A stretch of DNA of 64,000 nucleotides from Xiphydria camelus. Taxonomy: Eukaryota > Arthropoda > Insecta > Hymenoptera > Xiphydriidae. A model generated the notes under the pieces. That model was not told where the DNA came from, ran no database searches, and saw only the letters and a list, made by a program, of their open reading frames with translations. The stretch is taken from positions 23,355,934 to 23,419,933 of the forward strand of contig OY783197.1 of the NCBI GenBank assembly GCA_963678675.1, read 5' to 3'. The translations under genes and the position numbers were made by a program. Of the stretch, positions 1 to 10,130 are shown in pieces. Every line of letters begins with the position of its first letter. Position 1 is the first letter of the stretch.

Positions 1-1798
1 AGTATATTATATATCCTATACATACGTGCAAGTACCTACTCTCTTTACGAAGTGTCGCGCGAGGCGACAGGGGGAGGAGTAAGTCGGAAACCGGGCACCC
101 CAGTAGGAGGATAAGGGGTCGCGTCGCGTCGGATGTCGAGTGTGGGTTTGTTGCTCGAGTAATGTGCGCGAATGTTTGCATAACGCTGCCCCCGCGGGGT
201 TTATGCAAAAGCGCCCACCCACAATGGGACCTCGTGGATTTGATTTGAATGCGGTCGGCATTTGAGAGCTGGAGGTGGTTGGAGGGGAAAAAATATATAG
301 AAACAGGCTGCGAGAGAGGCTTTGTGCGGCCGCGAGGGGTGGTCCATTCTTCGACCGATGGCCCGCTTTTTGTACCTTAACCCGTCCTCTTTCTCCACCC
401 TCTTTCCTCTCTCTGATCGAAACTACGCGCGTACATCTACATCGCGTATACATAAATAGATGCCCACACAAAGTACTTCGCGAATGTGTATCGCCGGCGG
501 TTTTTGGCGACGATCCAAACAGACAGTCCTGCCCTCCGGTGCGGTAGGGGATGAGCTGTGGTTACACGCGTGCGGGGGATGGTTCGGTTGCTTACATAAC
601 GTGCCTCCGATTCTTTCGTTTCTCTCGCGCGCTGCTGCATGCTAGCCTTTCCATTAAAAATGACAGAAATGGGGGAGGAGAACGAGGAAAGTTTATTCTG
701 CATAAGAATGGGGAGAAAGCAACAAACGCAGAGAGGACACTGCAGCCAGCAAAAGTTTTTGCGCGTCACTGAGTAGGTAAATTCGGCCCGAGACGAAACG
801 AACGACCCCCTCCTTCCCATCCTCGTAGGAGCGCAAGAAAAACAACCCCTTTGCACTCCTCGCGCGCGCCGGCTCCCTCTCTCCCTCTCTTCTCCTCCTT
901 CCCCCCTCTCTCTCTCTCTCTCTCTAGCCCGCGCATTTTTACTAGAGGCCACCCCCGCGCGCGAGACACGGAAATTCTTGCAAAATTTATGTTCGCTTCC
1001 GGGGGCGCACTGTAACGCACGAGTCGTCCCGGGGAGCCCTGGGTTAATTGTGGCGCCCTTGCGCGGGGAAAAAGTTATACCGGAGATATGATAAGAACCA
1101 ATGGCGGCGTTGGAGTGTCGTGCGAGAGGGAGCTGAAGAGGGTGACTCCTGTACGTCTTCGTAGGGCCGGAACGGGTCATTCTTCTCGCCGGTGAAAGGA
1201 AGGTGGCGGAGGGAAACTTCAAAAAAATGTTAAAGCAACTTTTGGTCGGTTTCTTTCTCGTTCTGCCGCCTCCTCTTGCCTCTTCAAACCCCCCGGGGGG
1301 TTGGGCGGTAGGTTTCGCGGCGCAGGGTGGAAAAAGACAGGGCCTACGGCCGTTTATACTATAAGCGAACGCTTTCAGGATAAACGCGAAACGCTCGAGG
1401 AGTGCGGAAACTTTGAAATTCCGTGAGCGACGAGTAATGTATTGCAGTTCGCCAAGTGTAAGAAGGGTGGTTGGGCTCGCGCGCTACGTCTCCGGGCGCG
1501 GTTGCATGTTAAAAGCCGCCCCGACGTTTATCCACTTCCGGCGGGAGAACCCTGACGTCCGCGCGCAAAGGGGATAAATCACTCGCGGTATGGGGAAACT
1601 TTTGGGAATGCCTGTGCCTGCGTGGGTGGCCTCCGGAGGATCGGCTGAATTGCACGAGCGCATACCTGGTTCGGCACCTGGTTGCTATGGGTGATAATGA
1701 GAACCAGGAAGCTCGTTAACGCACATATACGCCCGTTGGATAGACGATGAAGAGAGTCATTAAACATATAATGTGTCGAATGAATATATGGCGTTGGA
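1..1798. other. Unique CpG-rich stretch, no gene recognised
   Basis: Mixed, CpG-rich unique sequence with a short (CT)n tract at 905-926. A 261-codon open frame on the minus strand (437-1222) is low-complexity arginine/glutamate in the middle and looks like a by-product of GC-rich and GA-rich DNA. If the exon candidate at 1806-1844 is real, this region would be its downstream intron. Confidence 0.6.
905..926. repeat. (CT)n microsatellite
   Basis: An uninterrupted CT dinucleotide tract of about 11 units inside a longer pyrimidine-rich stretch (870-926). Confidence 0.85.
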
Positions 1799-1805
1799 AA
1801 CTCAC

Positions 1806-1844
1806 CTTAGACGGAGATACGGTGACCGTGACTCGTGACTGCAT
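1806..1844 (-). CDS. Candidate 39-nt internal exon of an unidentified minus-strand gene
   Basis: On the minus strand, a pyrimidine-rich acceptor ending TTTTATTGCAG joins at 1844 and a consensus donor AAG|GTGAGT lies at 1805. The 39 bases between are open in two frames; one reads MQSRVTVTVSPSK. Both splice sites are close to consensus, which is unlikely but not impossible by chance in a 64-kb window. No neighbouring exon could be assigned, so the protein is unknown. It could be a microexon, or the first coding exon after a leader intron, since it begins with ATG. Confidence 0.3.
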
Positions 1845-1951
1845 CTGCAATAAAATATGAAGAAGATTGTCAATAAAATTTGTAGTATTAAAGAGAGAAA
1901 GCAGAATACATGATAGTTATTCACGTAGGTGATCATCTCCGACTGGTCTTA

Positions 1952-2063
1952 CACTGAAAGAAAAATATCATAGAATCAAATTAACGAATTTGTATATTAC
2001 CAACTAAATATTCTATTAGCTTACATAATAATTATTTGTCCCACAACGAAATATTTTTCTCAG
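1952..2063. mobile_element. Short MITE with CACTGA-type ends
   Basis: Begins CACTGAAAGAAAAATAT and ends ATATTTTTCTCAG, an inverted match of about 15 bases. It abuts the next element at a TA. Sequence from 2575 to 2707 contains an inverted copy of its internal AACTAAATATT segment and ends TTCTCTCAGAGTG, so an alternative reading is one element (1952-2707) split by the insertion that follows. Confidence 0.5.
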
Positions 2064-2065
2064 TA

Positions 2066-2572
2066 CACGGAAATACTGATACCAGTAACTTTTACTGTAT
2101 TTACAATGAAAGAGGTATAGATGAGGGTTTTCGGATATTTTACAGTGCGGTACAGTAATTTTTTTTTGGAAACATTAAATTATGATAGTTTACATTAGAA
2201 CTTACTAGTTTCTAAGGAAAAATTGTTCTTTAGCACAGTAGGAACATCCGAATAAAACCATTGTGTATACCTCTTTTACTTCAAATACAGTAAAATTTAC
2301 TGGTACATCGAAAGAACAGTTTATTAATAGTTAATAAATGTAATTTTAAATACAGCGAAATAAACATTTCATTAAAGAAAACGTATGTTAATTATTAAAA
2401 TGTTTATTTCATTCAAACGCTCTCGTCAAGGGATTTAATTGCATCAACTAAATATCGTATTAGTTAACAAATATTGACTTAATTCAATAAGACGTTTATT
2501 TCGCCATATTCAAATAAACATTATTAAATAAAAATACCTAAATTATTTTCTCGGTATGTCAGTCTTTCCATG
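2066..2572. mobile_element. Family B MITE (CACGGAAA ends), interrupted copy
   Basis: Left end CACGGAAATACTGATACCAG and right end CTGGTA...CAGTCTTTCCATG are inverted repeats of about 37 bases that include AGTAA(A)TTTTACTGTATTT. A second copy at 59741-60244 shows the uninterrupted right end. Here 249 bases (2306-2554) are inserted in the right terminal repeat. TA flanks both ends. Confidence 0.75.
2306..2554. mobile_element. Family C MITE nested in family B
   Basis: Inserted at a TA (2304-2305 duplicated at 2555-2556) in the right end of the family B copy. Terminal inverted repeats of about 65 bases include TATTAATAGTTAATAAATG and GCGAAATAAACATTT. The same element occurs at 27612-27861 and partly at 13755-13871. 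Confidence 0.75.
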
Positions 2573-2574
2573 TA

Positions 2575-3158
2575 AACCATATCAACTTCAGCTAAAATAT
2601 ATTTTATTGGGATAAATAAATATTAGTTGAGCCAATAAAATATTTAGTTAGTGATGTAGAAATAAACGTTTAGTTAATTCTGCGAAACTTTTCTCTCAGA
2701 GTGTATCAATCTGTTTCCCGCGGTTCCACAATTTCATAAGTCAATGCATTTTCTCTCTCCAATAGGTATTACACCGCTTTGCCTACAGAATCCATTCGAT
2801 CGACGGTATCCATTAAACCCTAATGCGTCTTTACGGTGGCGATGCCCCGGCTGGTGCGCCTCATTACGAAAGCCAACAAGGAATCCCGCGAGGTCGTATC
2901 GCAAATCGCACGGTGCACCGAGGTACTTCGTTGCACTTCGCCGCGCATACTCACCTACAACGTTGTTAGTGGCGGGTTTAATGAAACTTGGTAATAATGA
3001 AATTATAGCGGGCGACGTTCAACGCTGCACGTGGTGCACCTTCGTTGCTCTTCCTTAGTGCTATTTATTTTTATGGAGAATCGAAGGACTCCGGATAAAT
3101 TTTCAAATAAAACTTAATACGTTTTTATCTTGACGAAAGTTATAAGCTCGAAAATATC
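2575..3158. other. Repeat remnant (to 2707), then unique sequence
   Basis: 2575-2707 is AT-rich and ends like a CACTGAG-type element. From 2720 the sequence is unique and GC-mixed, with an isolated good minus-strand donor (GTAG|GTGAGT at 2951). A 104-codon open frame on the plus strand (2744-3058) resembles no family known to me. Confidence 0.5.
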
Positions 3159-3377
3159 TACTGAGAAAAAAATTGGGTCAATATTTAATAAAAATCTTAG
3201 AGACGATAACCAAACTGTTTAGTGAAATACGGGTCCTCCATCTGTTTGGTTAAACTGACTACTTTTTGGTTAGAATAACTAAATATTTGGTTGAACTGAC
3301 CAGTGTTTTAGTTAAGATAACTAAACATTTTTATCTAGACGCGTTTTGTCATTTTAACCAAATTATCTTTCTCAGTG
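3159..3377 (+). mobile_element. Family A MITE copy 1
   Basis: Ends CTGAGAAAAA and TTTCTCAGTG; internal segments ACCAAACTGTTTAGTGAAATA, ATCTGTTTGGTTAAACTGAC and ATAACTAAATATTTGGTT match the family found ten times in this window. It is non-coding and about 220 bp. Confidence 0.8.
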
Positions 3378-4102
3378 TCGGATCGAATGGAATTTCATTG
3401 TATCAACTACCGCAAAACTCGAATTAACCACCGCACTCGTAACGGCATCAATTGTGGTGCTGGTATCATCACACCCGACGCGTCGTCCGTGAGTTACCTC
3501 ATATAACGCGATCACGGATATTGCAATTGCAATTATCGGGACATTGAAATGATTTTCCGCGATACATATTTGTACCGTGAAACAGCAATAATTAGAGGTC
3601 GAATTAAACATCCCTTTCAATCGGCATCAAATCATTACTTTCAAAGAAAATTCTGCTTGAAAGAACCGCAATTTAAGCAGAAATCGTAGTCGATTTTGAC
3701 ACCAACCATAATTCTATAGTTGTTCTAAGCAGTGAGATTCTGGTTATAGTAACAAGATATCATTATTGCTGCAACCAAATCAACTTGCAGCATGGTCGGT
3801 AAACGTCCCTAAACTTTTTTTGTACATATAGTTGACACTACCATACAGTGATATTATTGTTCTACTTTTTGTGGTTAATTAAACAATGGTTCACGGCTAT
3901 CATAAACTACAACTTCATTATTACTATAACCGTGGAACAAAAGTTATTTTGACTGTATTAATCATCTATTTAATCATAAATATGGTAGGTACTGGTAACC
4001 ACGAAAACACAATATTGCGATTATGGTTGATTTTACTACCCACTTCTCTCTTAGTGTACCCATAATGTTCCAATTCGAGTAATTCCGTTAGAGTATAGAG
4101 AC
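3378..4102. other. AT-rich sequence, no gene recognised
   Basis: Many short, partly inverted AT-rich words with no clear element boundary. Short open frames on the minus strand (3372-3620, 3966-4199) show no family features. Confidence 0.5.
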
Positions 4103-4322
4103 AAAATTGAACAGTAACGATTATCAGCCAGAATAGTAAATAGGTGACAGCTTCGACAATATCGAGTTGAATAATCGGCAGCATAGTAATGATTACCATT
4201 TGAATAATAATGATTACCGTTCGAATAGTGATGATCGCTATTCTGCAGATTATTTAACACGATATTGTCGAAGCTGTCGCATTTTTATTATTCTGGCTGG
4301 TAATCATTACTGTTCAATTTTC
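4103..4322. repeat. Palindromic element of about 220 bp
   Basis: Left arm AAAATTGAACAGTAACGATT with CAGCTTCGACAATATCG is repeated inverted as CGATATTGTCGAAGCTG and CATTACTGTTCAATTTT. The arms are about 75 bases and the centre carries a TGATTACC/GAATAA short tandem repeat. It has the layout of a fold-back MITE. Confidence 0.7.
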
Positions 4323-5133
4323 TCCGTGATATTTAAACGCATCTATTCCGACGCTGGCAATGGCGTAACGCGACGCCTGGCAAGCGCGGTGAATGCGCGC
4401 GTCGGCAATGAAAGCGCAGCAGTAAGAGAGGGTCGGAGAGCCACTCCGAAGGGGAGTGAAATATATCTTCGCGCGGAATACTCGTCGCCGGGCGGCAACA
4501 TTCGCTCGGCGGAAACTGGAAGCGAGAACACGTCGTTTGTTTCGAGCTCCGCTGGAGCGCGCGCGCGCGCGTCTGCTTGGCTTTATCGCTCGGAAAATTA
4601 GTTTCAATCACGTCCGGAGGCAGCCCGACATTTTTCTTCTCTTCGCGCAGCGCGACACCAACCCTCCTCGCGTGTCCTCTCTCCCGCCCCTCTCAGCCTC
4701 GCCGTCACTCGACGCGAGCGCCACGTAATTCGAAAAAGGAGATGCGTCGACGGCAGGGGGGCGTGTCCCGGCGGTTTTCGTTCCGTCTCGAAAACACCGC
4801 GCGGAACCCGCCCTTGGCGCTCCAGCGACCTGTACGCGAAGGAAAAAGTGAAATTTCGACGAAAATTTCGGTGATTCGGGGGAAACGCGCTCTGAATTAA
4901 ATCGGGGAGGTATCCATTTCGAGCTCGGCGCGTGTTTCTTCGAAGGGCGATGTTTCTGGATCCCGAGATTGGCTCGGGAGACGGACAGAGATTGAATATA
5001 CGAGTATTTCGGAACAAAAGAAAGAATGGAAGAGCGAGCAAAAAATCTTATCATTTTCAAACCGAGGCGAGGGTCGAAGGTCGGATGCTTTAGGACCGAA
5101 AAACAAAAATACGACGAAACGTCGCCCGACACA
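4323..5133. other. CpG-rich unique block
   Basis: Dense in CpG, with an alternating GC tract at 4557-4571 that could adopt Z-DNA. Overlapping open frames on both strands are a product of the base composition. No conserved domain is seen. It could be regulatory or the 5' region of a gene. Confidence 0.5.
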
Positions 5134-5262
5134 GGGCCGGTTTATTCACCTTCAGTTAAATTTACCCAGCAGATAATTACCTTGGATACAATTGTGCTGA
5201 CAATTGTTTCCATAGAAATTACCTTTCAGATAAATTTAACAGGAGGTGAATAAACCGGTCCT
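5134..5262. mobile_element. 129-bp MITE with GGGCCGGTTTATTCACCT ends
   Basis: GGGCCGGTTTATTCACCTTC with AGTTAAATTTA at the left is matched inverted by TAAATTTAACAGGAGGTG and AATAAACCGGTCC at the right. Internal AATTACCT and CAATTGT words are also inverted, so the whole unit folds as a hairpin. GGCC-type ends suggest a PIF/Harbinger relation, but the target duplication is not clear. Confidence 0.65.
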
Positions 5263-7024
5263 CAGTGAGAGACAAACGTGCGGAGTAAAGTTAAGATCAA
5301 ATTAAACCGGAATAAAAAACAAAGAAGCGTCAGAGAAAAAGAAGCGAGAAACGGCCGAGCGCAGAGAAGGGTTGGAAGAAGGCCAACGACAAGACTGACG
5401 CGCGATCGACGTCGTAGAGCGGTGGGGGGGAGGAGAACGGAAGACAGAACTCTATACGCAGAAGGACGTCGTCCTTCACGGCATCCCGCCGCGTCTTCGA
5501 GGGCCGAATCATTCTCAACGCTTTTAACGCGCGCGTTTGTTGCCGCGGTTGCCCGGCAACAAGAATTATCCCTGACATTAAACGGAGTAATTGCTCCGCC
5601 ACCATTCCATTCCGCGACTCGATTACGACGTGATCGGAAGCGAGCACTCGAGACAGACAGTACCGAGCTGTGCTTCCAGGAGATATCGGGAGTATAGAAT
5701 TTATCGGCGAATCGGCTCCATAAATTCGATCTCGCCTTCCTCATCGCGTCGGAACGAGATTATTGCGGAGGAGTTGGTCGGGCGATAAGGGAGGAAAGGA
5801 AGGTGCCGTTAGAACGGTGAGATAATGCATTTCGTACGCTGTAACTTTCCCGGTGAAGCGGCAAATATCAATATCGAATTTAGCGGGTTTATCTCATCGT
5901 TATTAATGAAAGTTTCATTTTATTTGGTAGAGTGTTTTATTGGCTATTGTACATTATTTTGAGGTGATCAAACATTTTATTCCGATTTTCGCATCAACGT
6001 GGTTTTATATGGCAACAAAATTGGCGTACCCCCGCTGGTAAAGATAACGAGAAATGGTTGCAAACGACTCAAAAAGGGAGTTTTTTTTTCGTAAAATAGG
6101 ATCGATCCATTTGTGGCAATAACCGCGCGCGATACGTATTCGGAGCGTGATACAAAAAGGAGGAAAAGCAAACGCCTCGCAATTGCACCGCGCACCGAAA
6201 TAGCCGAATTGGTTTGTTCGTTAATTTTCGTTTGATTGGATTTGCTTTGGCCTCCAGCGGGGATTGTAAAAGCGCGCAACACTGACGGCAAAACTGTACC
6301 AAAAAATGGTGTGCGGCTAGCAAGCTGCGTGGGGATTAATTGCATCCGAAAAGTGCAAGGCGTCTCGAGGTCACATCGATTCAATTTATTTCGTTTTGAA
6401 TAACGCATCAACATTGACAAAAGTGAAAAGAAAAAAATTCATATCTCCAAGGAATTATAGAGAGAGTGGGAGGGGAAGAGAGAGAGAGGGATAGGGGAGG
6501 ATTGGGGAAGGTAGGAAGGGAGAGGGGAGGGAGAGGGAGAGAGTGGCCCAGGGGTGCAGCGCAATTCTACCGCGCAACCCTCGAGTGAATCTCCTGATAC
6601 GTGAACACGGTGCAGAGTAAACATCATTATAGGCCACTTCTGTGGTTCTTGGAGGCCACGTGTGGTTGTGAAACCTGGTTACGAACCGCGGTATTGGACC
6701 ACGTTCCATTTCCAACCCCCCTTCCGCTCCTGCCGCGCTTCTTGCCCGCATCATCGCCCAACCCTCGCCTAGATTCGCTAACCTACAATTCCCCCGAAGC
6801 TACACCGCGTACGGTCGACCGCAGACGCTCTCGCCGATTTTATCGGGCGACCGGAAGATTGCGCGTGGGCCTCCGCATGCGCGAGAGAGGGACGAGACTC
6901 GGGGAAATAGGTAACGGCGATTGCAAGGCGGGTGGATCGCGATCGACGAGACCGCGAGATGCAGGAAGGCGCTTCGGCCGCGGTAACGAGATCTCCGCGG
7001 GATTAATAACAAAAATCGATACGA
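5263..7024. other. Unique, mostly CpG-rich sequence
   Basis: No gene recognised. 5270-5800 and 6690-7010 are CpG-rich; 5830-6420 is more AT-rich. 6460-6545 is a purine tract with a G-quadruplex motif, listed separately. Confidence 0.5.
6518..6537 (+). other. Canonical G-quadruplex motif
   Basis: GGGAGAGGGGAGGGAGAGGG has four runs of at least three G with loops of 3, 1 and 3 bases, inside an 85-base purine tract. Confidence 0.6.
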
Positions 7025-7215
7025 AACATCAGCTTGTACGGTAAAATTTACCAATCTCCCGTTAATACATGTCGAGTATTTACAGGTTTAGGTATACTGT
7101 TACGAACTGAAAAAAGTACGCTGTATCTATTAAAAAAATCAATGTATCACCTCGAGAAGCCCTGTTACTAGGATTCACTGTAAAAATGAGTAATCCTTTT
7201 TTCTGTGTATGTTCA
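7025..7215 (+). repeat. Dispersed repeat J, copy 1
   Basis: AACATCAGCTTGTACGG, AATTTACCAATCTCCCGTTA and the following 150 bases recur in the same orientation at 23430-23615 with moderate divergence. The element borders are not defined. Confidence 0.65.
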
Positions 7216-7487
7216 TTGAATTAAGCAAATCTACACCTCGCGTCACTAATGCCAAATAATTGTATACGTCACTTTGCGCCCTTTTAGTACTGTAAAAGCT
7301 CAAAAGGGCTTAGAAAAAAAATGTGTTCTTGTAATTTATAGAAATATGGTAAAACAAAAATTTGTTAAACTAAAGGTAAACAGACATAGAATATGGTCGA
7401 TACGGCCTTTTGGCACATTAAGTTTCTTCAAAACCACGAAAACTAATGTCGTAAGGGCTTGTCGATATGTATACTTTTATCTGCCTA

Positions 7488-7749
7488 CACTGAGAATAAT
7501 AACCTGATAAATTTAACCAAAATCCTGGAAACCATAGCCAAACTGTTTGGTAAAATAAGGATCGCCAATCTGTTTGGTTAAACTGATCATTTTCTGGTTA
7601 GAACAATTAGACAGGCAGTTAAAATTACTAAACATTTAGTTAGCATAACTCAATATTTGATTTAACTTACCAGTATTTTGGTTAGAGTAACTAAACTCGT
7701 TTCACCACAGATACGTTTTGTAATCTTATCCGAGTTATTTTTCTCAGTG
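7488..7749 (+). mobile_element. Family A MITE copy 2
   Basis: CACTGAGAATAATAACC at the left and GTTATTTTTCTCAGTG at the right, flanked by TA on both sides. The internal order is as in the other forward copies, with a small extra TTAGTTAGCATAACTC segment. Confidence 0.85.
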
Positions 7750-8129
7750 TAAGATCGATACGCCCTTATGGCATTAATTTTCGTAATTTTCCGAAAATTT
7801 AATACCAAAAAGGCGCGTAGACAATACCTTATACGCCCTTCTGCTTTTAACTTTCTAAATTTTTTTCCACTTTATTTATTCATATTTAGGTAAATTAAAC
7901 GAGTACCTAATTGTCGCGGTGGAATCCTTCCTTTAGAGGAATAGATGCACCGAAAGCAGCTGCAATTTTAAATCGGAATCGGGGGCAATTAAAGTGTGCC
8001 GCAACGCTCGAGTAAACAATGCCGCCGTGTACCTACGACAAACGTTGGGCGAACGATATTGTAGGTTTGTCGGCGGTGGATGAAACGCGACCGAACAATA
8101 GAGTGAGTGGACGATAGAGAGTTATCGAG

Positions 8130-8200
<71 letters not shown>

Positions 8201-9339
8201 GCTCTTTTCTTTCCCAGTGAGAAATACCAACTGCTAGAATTGCTGGCAGCAGCTAGTTATTTTGCTACTGTCTACGCGTCGTAAAGTCGGACTACTGTGT
8301 ACACGTGGTTCGTGCAGGCTCAAAGGCCTGCATCCCGATTGCATTTCACGAGGAAGAGAGAAAAAACAGAATCGAAACGATGGAACGATGCATCGTAAAG
8401 ATGTCATCAGGTGATATACAGCTAGCGAACATGGATTTACACGCGACTTCAGCGCTATTAAACGCGACATGTATGGCTATTAAGATTTAATAGTAGGTAC
8501 TCTTTTTATCTCCTTTCTTTCCTCCGGAGATAAGAATTTTCGCATTAACCGACATCTGTATTAATGCGCGCTGCGCGTACTTGCGCACTTGCAAGATTAA
8601 ACGCTCGATAAGAAACCTTGTTCGCCCCACCTTTCCTTAGAGACCGAGGTGACGGCAGGTGATTAATCAGCCGCCGTCGGGGGTTTGATAAGGCGAGGAA
8701 AAGAAGCGAGCTCGCATCGAGACGCAGGGCGCAAAAACGTGGCGAGCGAATAATAGTATCGCACGGCGTTTCGAGGACTGCCTCCGCGCATACTTAACAC
8801 CTCGATTGCAATAAGTGATCGGTATGACGGGTATTTAATGGCGAACTGTTGCCTTCGACCTTAGACGCAGTCACGCAAGTGTTTCTTCGACCGAATAGTT
8901 CGTGTACACGGAGAGAAAAGTTTATTACGGAATAATGGAAATCTAATACCCGATAATAAAATATTTATTACGTATAGGGAAAAATAAATATTGATTACTC
9001 AATACAAAATCAATATAGCTGTAGGTATGTAATAAGTTCAAATAACTCTGAAGTTATTATTGATTAATGAACAAAGTTGTTATGGGGTGTCAAATTGTTT
9101 GGTGTTCAGGAAAATCAGATTGCGCCCTCTGAGTCGAATGTAACCCTGTGTGTGTTTTTTCAATCTTTTTTCAATCCAAATCGGTCACCATCCAAATACT
9201 GATCCCACTGACTACTACTTGACTTCATTCATCGGCCGATGCCTTGGAGTCCTCATCTACCACATGCTTCTGTGTAATACATACTACATTTTTTTCATAT
9301 ATGTATGGTAGAATTCACGATGTCCATAATAATCTGAAA
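7750..9339. other. Unique sequence with one (AG)n tract
   Basis: No gene recognised. 8560-8900 is GC-mixed; TATTTAA at 8832 followed by CGCAGTCAC at 8866 vaguely resembles an arthropod TATA/initiator pair, but nothing coding follows. 8907-9060 is AT-rich and may be a degraded MITE (it starts ACACGGAGAGAAAAG). Confidence 0.45.
8134..8194. repeat. (AG)n microsatellite, about 30 units
   Basis: Near-perfect dinucleotide tract. It creates an artificial Ser-Leu repeat frame on the minus strand. Confidence 0.95.
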
Positions 9340-10130
9340 TATAGTGAAAGATATTATAATAAATTTTTATTTTCATGTAGCAGAAAATTATTTTTTTCAC
9401 GGAAAATCATCGATATCTCGGTCTTCCTTTCAGATATCATCGATATATCTATAATTTTCATAATCAACATGAAAAAATACATAAGATAGGATGGTTGAGA
9501 GTTCAATTTTTCGCGAAAATTGAAGTCTCTGAAATCGATCTCTCGACCACCCTATCCGATGTATTTTTTCACGCTGATTCCGAAAATGGCACATATATTG
9601 ACGATATCTCAAAGGAAATATAAGATATCAGTGATTTCATGTACCAGAAAATTATTTTTTTCACGGAAAATCATCGATATTTCGGTTTTCCTTACATATC
9701 CTCAATATATCTATAATTTTCGTAATCAGCGCAAAAAAATACATAAGATAGGATGGTCGAGAGTTCGATTCCAGAGATTTCGATTTTTGTCAAAATCTTA
9801 AGGCATTTACTCAACATTTTTTCAATTTTTCACGAAAATTGAAATCTCTGAAATCGATTTCTCGGCCACCCTATCCGATGTATTTTTTCACGCTGATTCC
9901 GAAAATCATGGTTATCAGGTCCATATCTCAAAGGAAATGTGAAATATCAGCGATTTTATGTTCGGAGAAATTATTTTTTTATAAAAGAGTCATGGATATC
10001 TCGGTGTTCCTTTGAGATTTCCTCAATATATTGATGATTTTCGTAATCAACGTGAAAAAATACACAAGGTAGGATGGTCGAGAGTTCAATTCCAGAGATT
10101 TCGATTTTTGTCAAAATCTTAAGCGCAGAT
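9340..10130. repeat. Array of alternating inverted satellite units (family D)
   Basis: TTATTTTTTTCACGGAAAATC starts recur at about 9390 and 9655, with a diverged start at about 9970, so the period is roughly 270-310 bases. Within each unit ATACATAAGATAGGATGG is followed by its inverse (ACCACCCTATCCGATGTA), so units alternate in orientation and can fold on themselves. The same sequence occurs at four more sites in the window. Confidence 0.8.

Noticed and set aside
437..1222. 261-codon open frame on the minus strand
   Set aside because: Its centre is a translated GA-rich tract (Arg/Glu runs) and the rest has no domain, start context or splice support.
8033..8230. Ser-Leu repeat protein on the minus strand
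   Set aside because: It is simply the (AG)n microsatellite in translation; the same applies to similar frames at 16949, 25196 and 51125.
9340..10130. CRISPR-like regular spacing of repeats
   Set aside because: The units are hundreds of bases long, alternate in orientation and recur at other sites, so they are a eukaryotic repeat and not an array of short repeats with unique spacers.
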